Source: JBFLXB01 sp964570625 (lineage in GTDB: Bacteria > Nitrospirota > Nitrospiria > 2-01-FULL-66-17). Taken from it: a stretch of DNA of 64,000 bases. The stretch spans positions 1-64,000 of the forward strand of contig CAZMYW010000028.1 of assembly GCA_964570625.1 (NCBI GenBank), written 5' to 3'. How positions within the stretch are numbered: the stretch's first letter is position 1; every line of letters begins with the position of its first letter. This document shows positions 53,719-61,706 of this stretch, one piece after another. The notes under the pieces are model-generated. The model did no database searches, had not been told where the DNA came from, and saw nothing but the letters and a program-made list of their open reading frames with translations. The position numbers and the translations under genes were made by a program.

Positions 53719-54135
53719 ATGCGCGGCCACGGACTCACGTCGAGGAATATTCGGCGACACACCACGGTCTTACGAGTCGTGGCATCCTCTATCCGCCGCA
53801 TCGCTCGCTGGTTCGCCGCTGGTAGGAGCCTTCGTGTCACCGCCGCGGTCCTCCTCCTCGCGTACGTCGGTCTCGCTGGCGAGGCGATCCATTGCCAGTA
53901 CTTCCCCGCCGCGTACAACGAGCACTCCGAGCATTCGACTGCCCCGGTTCCAACGACGGATCATGCGACGCACTGTCTCGTGGCGAATCACGCAGGGTCA
54001 GTCACCGTTGATACCAATGGCGCGGCGCCGCTCGAGGCGCTGGCACCGACCCTCTCCATGCTCCCCGATGAGGGGATTTTTCTCCTCTCCAATCTCCTCC
54101 GGCTGACGCCAGCCCGCGCACCGCCCCTGAGCTAA
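53719..54135 (+). CDS. Small membrane-anchored Cys/His-rich protein, paralogue 1 of an unnamed family
   Basis: 138 residues. A basic N terminus (about 1-38) is followed by one membrane helix (about 40-53) and then GEAIHCQYF (Cys59, His58), His69, His72, and HATHCLVANH (His82, His85, Cys86, His91). The same two blocks, GEAIHCQYF and HATHCLVANH, occur in the gene at 56460 in the same order with a similar spacing (C-x26-C here, C-x24-C there). Two conserved Cys and several His facing one side of the membrane suggest metal or haem binding. The start is 12 bases after metH; a later start is possible. Family unknown to me. Confidence 0.65.
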   Translation: MRGHGLTSRNIRRHTTVLRVVASSIRRIARWFAAGRSLRVTAAVLLLAYVGLAGEAIHCQYFPAAYNEHSEHSTAPVPTTDHATHCLVANHAGSVTVDTNGAAPLEALAPTLSMLPDEGIFLLSNLLRLTPARAPPLS

Positions 54136-54245
54136 CCCCTCCAACGCGTTTTCGTCCTCGTTGCTGTAGGACTGCGTGGCTTGCGTAGACGTTGGCGCCA
54201 GCGGTAGTCCGTTGCACTTATACTCTCTCAGTAAAGGAGAAGACC

Positions 54246-55085
54246 ATGCAGGGAAAGGTGATCGGCGCTGCCGCACTCACAATCATCCTATCCGTGTTCA
54301 CACATGACGCATTCGGCGCACATATTCTCGAGCCCCTAAACACCGAAATCGCCGCGACGACGCCGCGCGGCCGCATGTTCGGGCAGATCGTGTACGATTA
54401 CGCCAAGTTCGAAAATGGGACGACCGTCAAGACTCACCTGCTCCCGGTGGAGTTCGAATTGGGCATTGGCGAACGTACACAGCTTAACCTTGAAGGCGTA
54501 GTCGTCCTCCGCGAGGACACTGCAGGGGTCAATGAAAGCGGGGTCGATGAACTCGCCTTCGGGGTCAAACAGCGCTTTTTGGACGAGGGACGTGTCGCAC
54601 CGGATATGGCGTTCGAGGCCGAGTATGTCCCGTCGGCAGGGTTAACCGGTAATCACAAGGCCGTCGCGGCTACGCTGATCCTGTCCAAGAACGTCACACC
54701 GCGGTTCGTCCTGCACGTGAACGGCGGGTACGAACTGGAAACCGAGCGGGAGACCGAGGTCGAAACCGCGCCTGTTGGTAGCGGCGGAGCGGATGTGGTC
54801 ATCGGAATCGAAGAGGAAGCTCACAACGAAGCGACCTGGTTCTACAACGTCGCGCCGATGATCAAAGTCATTCCGGACAAACTGATGGTGCTGGCGGAGT
54901 TCAACGGGCGCACCCAGGCTTCCGGCGACACCGTGATGATCGTCGTGCCGGAAGTCATCGCGGTATTTCAAAGCGACACCAATTTCATGCTCCAAAACGT
55001 CTCGTTCAAGTTCGGCGTCCCGTTCGGATTGACCGATGAGTCGCCGGACTTCGGACTCCAATTCGGAATCTCGAAGTTGTTCTAG
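54246..55085 (+). CDS. Outer-membrane beta-barrel protein (phenol-MetA/transporter-like)
   Basis: 279 residues from ATG 54246 with AAGGAG nine bases upstream. Signal peptide (cleavage near FGAHI), then many amphipathic strands: LPVEFELGIGERTQLNLEGVVVLRED, DELAFGVKQRFLDEGRVAPDMAFEAEYVPSAG, FVLHVNGGYELE, and the end FGLQFGISKLF with terminal Phe. This resembles the putative transporter-type barrels of the phenol_MetA_deg group. It could pass a small ligand or metal complex across the outer membrane; specificity unknown. First gene of the trio bracketed by the Cys/His-rich paralogues. Confidence 0.75.
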   Translation: MQGKVIGAAALTIILSVFTHDAFGAHILEPLNTEIAATTPRGRMFGQIVYDYAKFENGTTVKTHLLPVEFELGIGERTQLNLEGVVVLREDTAGVNESGVDELAFGVKQRFLDEGRVAPDMAFEAEYVPSAGLTGNHKAVAATLILSKNVTPRFVLHVNGGYELETERETEVETAPVGSGGADVVIGIEEEAHNEATWFYNVAPMIKVIPDKLMVLAEFNGRTQASGDTVMIVVPEVIAVFQSDTNFMLQNVSFKFGVPFGLTDESPDFGLQFGISKLF

Positions 55086-55090
55086 CGCTC

Positions 55091-55126
55091 GAGTGGGGGT
55101 GGGTGCGAACGCGCCCACCCCCACTC
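55091..55126 (+). terminator. Large GC hairpin between the barrel gene and the next gene
   Basis: GAGTGGGGGTGGGTGCG pairs with CGCGCCCACCCCCACTC (55091-55126) with one G-T pair and almost no loop. It begins five bases after the barrel stop and ends 12 bases before the next ATG. No T run, so it may attenuate or protect the upstream mRNA rather than end transcription. Confidence 0.55.
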
Positions 55127-55138
55127 CGGAGAACAGTG

Positions 55139-55813
55139 ATGCAGATACCGACCAAAAACGGATTGATCGCTGTAGGATCGGCTCTGTTGGCCGTGCTCAT
55201 CGCGTGGTCACCGATCGCTGCGCACGAGATCGTCGGACAGGTCACCCCGCTGATGATCCACATGAAGCGAGCGCTGCTCCTCGCTGAAAACGGCAAGGGG
55301 CAAGACGCAGTGGCCGAGGCCCGCGCCGTGTACGATGATTTTTCCCACGAAATGGGAATGGGGATGACGATGGAGGGCGCAGGCTTAAAAAGCACCGCCG
55401 CGCAGATCGATCGAACCTTTGGCACGCAGTTGGGCCAGTCGTTGGAGCAGTCTATCCAACAGAGCAACCCTGAGACCTTGAAAAGGGCCATCCAAGAACT
55501 CGCGTTGCTGTTGATGATCGAGAAATTCGACGCGCTCCAAGCTGGCTTCGGCAAGGGCGCGCTCGACACCCAGCGGACCATGTTCTGGCTCGGGCGAAAC
55601 TACTTTTCCTATCTTCTTGAACCCACGCTCGCCGCCAAGGATCCGATCGAAGAGCAACGCCTCGACCGTATGCTGGACGCCATGTTGTATCGGCTCGAAG
55701 ACGGAGAACACCAAAGCTTCCTCGATGTGAGACGAAACTTGCTGGGTGGGATCACCACGGCGTTTCACTTAACGCTTCCACACCAAGCCTCGGCGGGGAT
55801 ACCTCGCGGATGA
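55139..55813 (+). CDS. Periplasmic all-helical protein of unknown family
   Basis: 224 residues, GGAG site before ATG 55139. Signal peptide (cleavage near AAHEI). Mature protein is predicted helical with a His/Met-containing early segment: HEIVGQVTPLMIHMKRALLLAENGKG, HEMGMGMTMEGAGLKSTAAQIDRTFG, and LDTQRTMFWLGRNYFSYLLEP. Four long helices are plausible, similar in style to EfeO-type metal-binding bundles but with no match I can name. Its stop overlaps the next start as ATGA, so the two products are likely made together. Confidence 0.65.
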   Translation: MQIPTKNGLIAVGSALLAVLIAWSPIAAHEIVGQVTPLMIHMKRALLLAENGKGQDAVAEARAVYDDFSHEMGMGMTMEGAGLKSTAAQIDRTFGTQLGQSLEQSIQQSNPETLKRAIQELALLLMIEKFDALQAGFGKGALDTQRTMFWLGRNYFSYLLEPTLAAKDPIEEQRLDRMLDAMLYRLEDGEHQSFLDVRRNLLGGITTAFHLTLPHQASAGIPRG

Positions 55814-56385
55814 GCGCCGCGCCGAACGACCCCGTGAGCCGCGTTGACCGGTCCGAAGGGCTCAGGCTTCCTTCACCGTGGGTGATTCTGGCCTGTCTGG
55901 TTCTGTTCGGGTTGGGCGAAACAGCCGGCGCAGCGCTGGGCGGGCTGCCCCAGCCCATCATGGAGATCGCCGGCGCGCTGACCGTGAGTCGACCGGACGT
56001 TCACGGCTTGTCCGGCGTGCCGGACATCGACCGAGCGATTATCGAAGGCGTGGAGACCGAAGTGCTGGCCCGGGTCCACACGTTTCATCTCCACGGACAC
56101 GGATTGGCCATTGTGGTGTTCCTGTTGACCTTTATCGTGACGAACGCAGGCTTCAGCCCTTGGGTGAGCACGTTGCTGACGACGCTGACGTGCCTGGGAT
56201 TACTCTACCCGTTCGGATGGCTGACGATGGCACTGGCGGTGCCGGTGGTGGGTAAGACTCAAGCCTTCCAACTCGCGGAGCGGGCGTTTTTTATGCCATT
56301 CGGCGGGGCATTCCTGCTCGGCGTATGGCTCATCATTTTCGCCTATACTGTCCATGTCGTCCGTGGCAGACGAAAGCCTGCATGA
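55810..56385 (+). CDS. Four-helix membrane protein with a histidine cluster
   Basis: 191 residues. Helix 1 at about 24-46, a roughly 45-residue extracytoplasmic loop, then HTFHLHGHG (His90, 93, 95, 97) opening helix 2, and two more helices (about 121-145 and 160-183). Four His within eight residues at the membrane face suggest a metal or haem site. No known family recognised. ATGA-coupled to the periplasmic helical protein upstream; followed 74 bp later by Cys/His-rich paralogue 2. Confidence 0.65.
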   Translation: MSAAPNDPVSRVDRSEGLRLPSPWVILACLVLFGLGETAGAALGGLPQPIMEIAGALTVSRPDVHGLSGVPDIDRAIIEGVETEVLARVHTFHLHGHGLAIVVFLLTFIVTNAGFSPWVSTLLTTLTCLGLLYPFGWLTMALAVPVVGKTQAFQLAERAFFMPFGGAFLLGVWLIIFAYTVHVVRGRRKPA

Positions 56386-56459
56386 GGCCAGGGATTTCCT
56401 TAGAGGATGGTGTCCGAGAGAATGAATCGTGAGTCCTGACGGTTTAGTGGCATAAGGTC

Positions 56460-56801
56460 ATGCAGCCCCCTACCATTCAGCGGAAGTGGGCCATCACGGG
56501 ACGCGCATTGGTCTGCGCCGGGTTGGTCCTCGCTTACTTCGCCTTTGTCGGCGAAGCCATTCACTGCCAGTATTTTGCCGATTCGGCGCACCAAGAACAC
56601 GATACGTCGTCGTCCAAACCGATCAGCCATGCGACGCACTGTTTGGTCGCGAATCACGGAACCTCGGCCACGATTCACTCGGCTGAGGTCTCCGATGAGC
56701 CCCCTGCTCAACGAATTGCGTTCATTCTCACCCCGGGCGACGACAGCCATCAGTCCGGGATAGTCCTGTCGGAAGCCGCCAGAGGCCCGCCCACCGCGTA
56801 G
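56460..56801 (+). CDS. Small membrane-anchored Cys/His-rich protein, paralogue 2
   Basis: 113 residues, AGG before the ATG. Membrane helix about 13-30, then GEAIHCQYF (His35, Cys36), His44, His47, HATHCLVANH (His57, His60, Cys61, His66). The two conserved blocks are identical in motif to those of the gene at 53719, while helix and tail sequences differ, so the blocks are under selection. Probable periplasmic metal- or haem-binding protein. It directly precedes tonB. Confidence 0.68.
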   Translation: MQPPTIQRKWAITGRALVCAGLVLAYFAFVGEAIHCQYFADSAHQEHDTSSSKPISHATHCLVANHGTSATIHSAEVSDEPPAQRIAFILTPGDDSHQSGIVLSEAARGPPTA

Positions 56802-56923
56802 TTGCAGTCCCTGTTCGTTTCACCAGTCATCGTCACAACGAACGAGTATTGGAGGCCGGACGCGAGTAATGTCACGCGTTCGCGCCGCGTGACTCGCCTC
56901 AGATGCGAGTCTAGGGGTTGGGA

Positions 56924-57580
56924 ATGGGCGATTCGAGACAGACGTCGGCGCGTGGGCTTCGCGAGCCGTCGTGGGATAGGCTGGCCGGCCTTGCAATTGT
57001 CCTGGCGTTACACGCCGCGGGGCTCTACGCCTTATGGCATTACCAGATTCGCCTGACGCCACAAGAGGCCGTGACGCTCTTTGTGAACTTCATCAACCCC
57101 CCGCCTCCGGTGCAACAAGAGGAGCCGCCCAAACCCCAACCAAAACCCAAGCCGGTCGAACCGGAACCGCTGCCACCGGAGCCACAGCAGATCGTGGTCG
57201 AAGCACCGGTGGTCATGGCCGAAGAACCGGTGGCTCCGCCCCCACCTCCGGAACCGGTGATCGATGTGCCACCCGAGCCGCAAGTCCCGGTGATGCTGGC
57301 GTCGGAACTCGCGGTGACCTGTCCCAAGCGTTCGCCGCCGGTGTATCCCATGGCATCTCGCAAGAGCGGTGAAGAAGGCCGGGTGGTGCTGTGGGTGGAA
57401 TTAGACCAACACGGCCGGATGGGCACGGTTCGCGTGGAGACCAGCAGCGGATCTCAACGGCTTGATGGCGCGGCAACGGCCGCGGTCAAAACCTGGCGCT
57501 GCACCCCGGCCACGCGCAACGGCGTGACTGTGGCGGCGGTCGCGCTCCAACCATTTGTCTTCAGCCTGGAAGGACAGTGA
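56924..57580 (+). CDS. tonB: TonB energy transducer
   Basis: 218 residues from ATG 56924. One N-terminal helix (LAGLAIVLALHAAGLYALW), a proline-rich periplasmic spacer (PPKPQPKPKPVEPEPLPPEP), and a C-terminal TonB domain with PPVYPMASRKSGEEGRVVLWVELDQHG and DGAATAAVKTWRC. It links the proton motive force from ExbB/ExbD to outer-membrane receptors. Followed by exbB after one base and exbD. Confidence 0.92.
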   Translation: MGDSRQTSARGLREPSWDRLAGLAIVLALHAAGLYALWHYQIRLTPQEAVTLFVNFINPPPPVQQEEPPKPQPKPKPVEPEPLPPEPQQIVVEAPVVMAEEPVAPPPPPEPVIDVPPEPQVPVMLASELAVTCPKRSPPVYPMASRKSGEEGRVVLWVELDQHGRMGTVRVETSSGSQRLDGAATAAVKTWRCTPATRNGVTVAAVALQPFVFSLEGQ

Positions 57581-57581
57581 C

Positions 57582-58310
57582 ATGGAACAAAGTATCGGGT
57601 TCGCGCACTTTCTCACGCAAACGGATGCCATCGGCAAGGGCGTGCTCCTTATATTGCTCGTGCTGTCCGTGGCCAGCTGGTACTTGATGCTCACCAAAGC
57701 CATCGCCAACGTGATGGCGCGCCGACGAGCCGATGCGTTTCTGGCCCGCTTCTGGGAAGCCGACTCGCTCAAAGACGTCCGCGTCGCGCTCGAAAATCAG
57801 ACGCCGGACAACGCCTTCGCTGAAGTGGCCGCCCAGGCGCTCAATGCGGTGAACGACAGCGAGCGGCATGGCCTCCAGAAACTCGCAGCCACCGGTGGCT
57901 CAGGTGAGCTGGTCACTCGGGTCCTGCGCAACGGGCTCGACCAAGAATCCGCGCGCGTCGAACACGGGTTGACTGTCCTGGCGTCCGCCGGATCGGCCGC
58001 GCCGTTCATCGGGCTCTTCGGCACAGTGTGGGGGATCTACCGCGCGCTGGTCAACATCGGGCTCTCCGGCCAAGGCACGTTGGACAAGGTGGCGGGCCCG
58101 GTGGGCGAGGCGTTGATCATGACCGCGCTCGGTCTCGCGGTGGCGATCCCCGCGGTCCTGGCCTACAACTCGTTCAACCGGCGCAATCGCATGTGGCTGG
58201 CGAAACTGGATGCTTTCGCGCACGATCTGTACGTGCTCATCACGGTCGGCGCCAAGGCGAACAGTTCGGCCGGTGAAGGTCGTCCGTTGCGCGCGGCCGC
58301 GTCTCGCTGA
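57582..58310 (+). CDS. exbB: ExbB/TolQ-type proton channel
   Basis: 242 residues from ATG 57582. Three membrane helices; GSAAPFIGLFGTVWGIYRALVNIG and GPVGEALIMTALGLAVAIPAVLAYN are the diagnostic helices of the MotA/TolQ/ExbB family. Directly follows tonB, so it serves this TonB rather than Tol. Confidence 0.93.
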   Translation: MEQSIGFAHFLTQTDAIGKGVLLILLVLSVASWYLMLTKAIANVMARRRADAFLARFWEADSLKDVRVALENQTPDNAFAEVAAQALNAVNDSERHGLQKLAATGGSGELVTRVLRNGLDQESARVEHGLTVLASAGSAAPFIGLFGTVWGIYRALVNIGLSGQGTLDKVAGPVGEALIMTALGLAVAIPAVLAYNSFNRRNRMWLAKLDAFAHDLYVLITVGAKANSSAGEGRPLRAAASR

Positions 58311-58318
58311 AGGAGATC

Positions 58319-58744
58319 ATGATGGCGATGGGAAGCTTCGAAGGACGCCGCCAGCACGGTCCCATGGCGGATATCAACGTCGTCCCCCTGGTCGACGTGA
58401 TGCTGGTGTTGCTGGTGATCTTCATCATTACGGCGCCGCTCCTGACTCACGCGGTGAAGGTCGATCTGCCCAAGGCCTCGAGCAGTCCCAACTTAACCCA
58501 GCCCGACCACATCCAATTCGCCATCGGAGAAGACGGCAGCCTGTTCTGGAATGGAGTGCCCGTCACCATGGAGGAACTCGGACCGCGGTTTGCCGAGGCA
58601 GCCCTGCGTCAGCCCCAACCGGAGGTGCATATCCGCGCCGACCGGCTGACCCACTACGATCACGTGGCCAAAGTCATGGCGGCGGCCGCCAAGGCCGGAC
58701 TGGGGCGAATCGGGTTCGTGTCCGACCCGGAGAATAGATCATGA
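58319..58744 (+). CDS. exbD: ExbD/TolR-type protein
   Basis: 141 residues, GGAG site. ADINVVPLVDVMLVLLVIFIITAPLL is the ExbD transmembrane helix with the essential Asp in PLVDVMLVLL; the periplasmic domain ends VHIRADRLTHYDHVAKVMAAAAKAGLGRIGFVS. Its stop overlaps the start of the PepSY gene as ATGA. Confidence 0.93.
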   Translation: MMAMGSFEGRRQHGPMADINVVPLVDVMLVLLVIFIITAPLLTHAVKVDLPKASSSPNLTQPDHIQFAIGEDGSLFWNGVPVTMEELGPRFAEAALRQPQPEVHIRADRLTHYDHVAKVMAAAAKAGLGRIGFVSDPENRS

Positions 58745-60102
58745 CGACGGCCGAGCGATCCTCGTCCCGCAAGCCCTGGCCTGACTATCGCGCGATTTGG
58801 CGATGGCACTTCTACGCGGGGTTGTTTTCGATTCCATTCGTGGTCGTGCTGTCGATCACCGGCGCGATCTATCTGTTCAGACCGCAAGCAGAGCCGTGGC
58901 TCGAACGCTCCTACGACCATCTGGCGCTCACAGGGTCCCCCGCCAGCGCAGCAGCTCAGGTCACGGCTGCACTCGCCGCTGTGCCCGGAACGACGCTGAA
59001 AGCGTACGAATTGCCTCAGGCGCCGGACGCGGCTGCTCGGGTCATCGTCAATCGCGAAGAAGATCAGATCCGGGTGTTCCTCCACCCTGAAACGCTCCAA
59101 GTGCTCACGGTCATCCCCGAGCAGGATCGATTCATGGAAGTGATTTCCGCGCTCCACGGCAAGCTGCTCCTGGGAGATTGGGGATCGGGAATCGTGGAGC
59201 TGGCGGCCTCGTGGGCGATCGTCATGATCATCACCGGTTTATATCTCTGGTGGCCGCGGCAGGCGCGGAGTCTGGCCGGCATCGCCTATCCACGTCTCAA
59301 CGGCGGCACACGCCTATTCTGGCGCGACATCCATGCGGTCACCGGTGTCTGGGTTTCCAGCCTCGCGCTCTTCCTGTTACTGACGGGCCTGCCGTGGGCC
59401 AAGGTCTGGGGCGACTATTTCAAGGAAGTCCGTCGGCTCACCGGGACAGCCGTGATCAAACAGGATTGGCCCACCGGGAGTGCTTCGGGACAAACCGCAC
59501 AGCCTGCAGCCGGTCCGGCGTCGAGCCTGGTGGTGTCGTCGGAGCACGCGGAGCACATGGCCCAATCAGGGGGACAAGCTGTCGCCGAGCCCTCCCTCAG
59601 CTATGCCGCAATCGACAGGATGGTGGCGACTGTTCGTCCGCTCAATCTGGCCCCGCCCGTGCTGATTTCCCCACCCAAGAAGGATAGCTCCGATTGGACC
59701 GCGAAGTCCGACGCGCAAAACCGGACGTTGCGCGTCAATCTGGTCCTCGATGGATCGACCGGCGCGACCCTGAAACGAGAGAACTTCGAGGACCGTCATA
59801 TCATTGATCGAGTCGTGGGCATCGGGATCGCGGCCCACGAAGGGCAGCTTTTCGGGTGGCCCAATCAGCTTCTGGGCGTATTGACCGCGATCGGGTTGAT
59901 CCTTTTGAGCGTCAGTTCCGTCATCATGTGGTGGCGCAGACGCCCCGAGGGTGGCTCACCCTGGACCAGTTCCTCACCGACCCCCGCCAAGCCGGAGTCT
60001 CCGGCACGCAAACGCCGGAGTCGCTTGCGCAGGGCCGACACGACCGTCGGACGATTCTCGGTGGGTTCTATGAACGACAGATCGATGACGCCACTGTCCT
60101 GA
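58741..60102 (+). CDS. PepSY-associated transmembrane protein (iron-uptake type)
   Basis: 453 codons, of which about 402 look native. RAIWRWHFYAGLFSIPFVVVLSITGAIYLF is the typical N-terminal PepSY_TM helix; ELAASWAIVMIITGLYLWWPR and DIHAVTGVWVSSLALFLLLTGLPWAKVWG are helices two and three; LTAIGLILLSVSSVIMWWRRRPEG is the last. After RRRPEG the normal C terminus is lost and the frame runs over the receptor fragment in the wrong frame. PepSY_TM genes usually lie beside TonB-dependent siderophore receptors and reduce or handle the ligand at the inner membrane. Confidence 0.85.
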   Translation: MTTAERSSSRKPWPDYRAIWRWHFYAGLFSIPFVVVLSITGAIYLFRPQAEPWLERSYDHLALTGSPASAAAQVTAALAAVPGTTLKAYELPQAPDAAARVIVNREEDQIRVFLHPETLQVLTVIPEQDRFMEVISALHGKLLLGDWGSGIVELAASWAIVMIITGLYLWWPRQARSLAGIAYPRLNGGTRLFWRDIHAVTGVWVSSLALFLLLTGLPWAKVWGDYFKEVRRLTGTAVIKQDWPTGSASGQTAQPAAGPASSLVVSSEHAEHMAQSGGQAVAEPSLSYAAIDRMVATVRPLNLAPPVLISPPKKDSSDWTAKSDAQNRTLRVNLVLDGSTGATLKRENFEDRHIIDRVVGIGIAAHEGQLFGWPNQLLGVLTAIGLILLSVSSVIMWWRRRPEGGSPWTSSSPTPAKPESPARKRRSRLRRADTTVGRFSVGSMNDRSMTPLS

Positions 60103-61346
60103 CGATGGGGAATGATTTCGACGTCAAGGACATCAACCAGATCTTCAGCACGATCACCGACAACATCAACCCGAACTTCAAGCACTACACCGACCTTCGC
60201 CACAACGGGAGTCTGATGGGCACTCCGCTGCGCAGCTACGTCGGTTTCTTCGCCAACTACATGGAGCAAGAAGGCCAGACGTTCGTGAACAAGAACGATT
60301 TCACAGGGACCCGCGGCGCTCTCACCCAAAAGAACCGCGCCTCCATCACCAATATCGGAGCCCGAGCCCGTGGAGATTGGGATTTCACTCCACAGTGGAC
60401 GGCAGCCGCCGGTGTCGGCTACGAGAACTCCTTGATCCGCGCCACGGTCAATCGTTATACGAACGCCGGCGCTCCGCAGGCCACGGATCCGGTCGTCAAT
60501 CTGGATCGGACGTTCAGGAACATCGCACCGGAACTTTCTCTGACCCACAAATCCAGCCAGGACACGCGTCAATGGATCCGAGCCTCCACGGGTTATGCCA
60601 TCCCGGGCATCGGGAACCTCACCACCGGGCCCGATGGCAATCCCGGCACAAATTTTGATCTGAATGCCCAAAAGAATCTCGGTTTCGAACTCGGCAGCGA
60701 CACCGCCATCGGGCCCCGGTCAACTCTGCAGCTGGTGGGCTTCTGGACGCTCTTTAGGGATGAGATCATCTCGCAGAATGTGCTGCTCTCCGGCGGCGGC
60801 ACAGGAACGATCTCGGTGAACGCGGACAAATCCGATTATCGCGGCATCGAGGTCTCCACCTCGGTCACACCTGCAAAGGGATTCCAGATCATCGGCGCCT
60901 ACACCTACATCGAGGCGACCTACCAACGGTTCGACGATCAGTACGTCGTTGCCGGCGTTCCGACCGTCGTCAGCCGGGACGGCAAGGAGATCCCCAGCGT
61001 GGAAAAGAACGTCCTCGATGCGAAGGTTGCCTACGATCATCCGTCCGGTTTCGGTGGGTGGATCGAAGGCTATTGGGCCGGTGAATTCTACGTCAACAAC
61101 GCCAACACCCTGGAGGCTCCGGGGTACGTGGTGATGCGTGCCAATGTGCACCACGACTTCACTTTCACCTCGGGTCCGATTCGGTTCGTCAAGGCGTATG
61201 CGCAAGTGGACAATCTTTTCGATCGACAGTACGTGTCATCCGCCGCCGTGGTCGGGGACACCCCGGGGGTGCCGGATTCGGCGAAACAGTCCTTCTTCGC
61301 CGGGAATAGTCGGTCGGTGTATGGAGGCGTGACGGTCGGCTTCTAG
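59990..61346 (+). pseudogene. TonB-dependent receptor lacking signal peptide and plug domain
   Basis: The frame yields receptor-like sequence only from about TLGGFYERQ/ILGGFYERQIDDATV (60054 on) to the C-terminal GGVTVGF at 61344. It has barrel strands such as LRHNGSLMGTPLRSYVGFFANYME, FTPQWTAAAGVGYENSLIRATV and GWIEGYWAGEFYVNN. A full receptor of this class has about 700-800 residues with a signal peptide and plug; neither is present, and codons upstream read as the out-of-frame 3' end of the PepSY gene. It appears that one deletion fused the two genes between about 59950 and 60020. No start with a ribosome site. An assembly error is the alternative. Confidence 0.75.
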
Positions 61347-61405
61347 CGGCGCCTGTCCATGAATGAGACGGCGGCGCGCGTGACGTGGCGGTCGCTCGAT
61401 CAACC

Positions 61406-61434
61406 GACGGGGGCGAGACCTTCTCGCCCCCGTC
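61406..61434 (+). terminator. Perfect 13-bp hairpin after the receptor
   Basis: GACGGGGGCGAGA and TCTCGCCCCCGTC flank a three-base loop. Sixty bases after the receptor stop; no T run. Confidence 0.7.
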
Positions 61435-61441
61435 CCTGGTC

Positions 61442-61467
61442 CCGGAAAGACTAGTGGGTCTTTCCGG
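61442..61467 (+). terminator. Second 10-bp hairpin after the receptor
   Basis: CCGGAAAGAC and GTCTTTCCGG with a six-base loop, eight bases after the previous stem. Together the two stems form a tandem 3' structure. Confidence 0.65.
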
Positions 61468-61706
61468 CGTGCCCCCACCGAGGGCCGTCTCTGGGTGTGG
61501 ATCGCAAGGGCCGATTCTATGCCCTGAACTAATCAGAGCACTGGCACATCAGCAGTAATTCCGCTGTAAGAGCACCCTGGACCTCGTCCAGGGTTATCCA
61601 CAGCCCCCCTCACCCCTTCCAAGAAGGGGAATGAAATCAGCGCCCTTTCGGTCAAGTAAGAACAGTGATCCCTGTCCACCACCTCTCCAAGAAAGGCTAC
61701 GGTTTT
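61468..61706. other. Gene-free, hairpin-rich leader of the PKD lipoprotein gene
   Basis: Holds two further short stems: ACCCTGGAC-CTC-GTCCAGGGT (61574-61594) and CCCCTTC-CAA-GAAGGGG (61613-61629). Between them lies a perfect TTATCCACA (61594-61602). With the two stems further left, the 360-bp gap contains four perfect hairpins. No gene seen. Confidence 0.5.

Noticed and set aside
49121..61602. Two perfect DnaA-box 9-mers (TGTGGATAA at 49121, TTATCCACA at 61594) as signs of an origin
   Set aside because: They are 12 kb apart, single, and not near dnaA/dnaN or a clustered AT-rich element. One or two are expected by chance in 64 kb.
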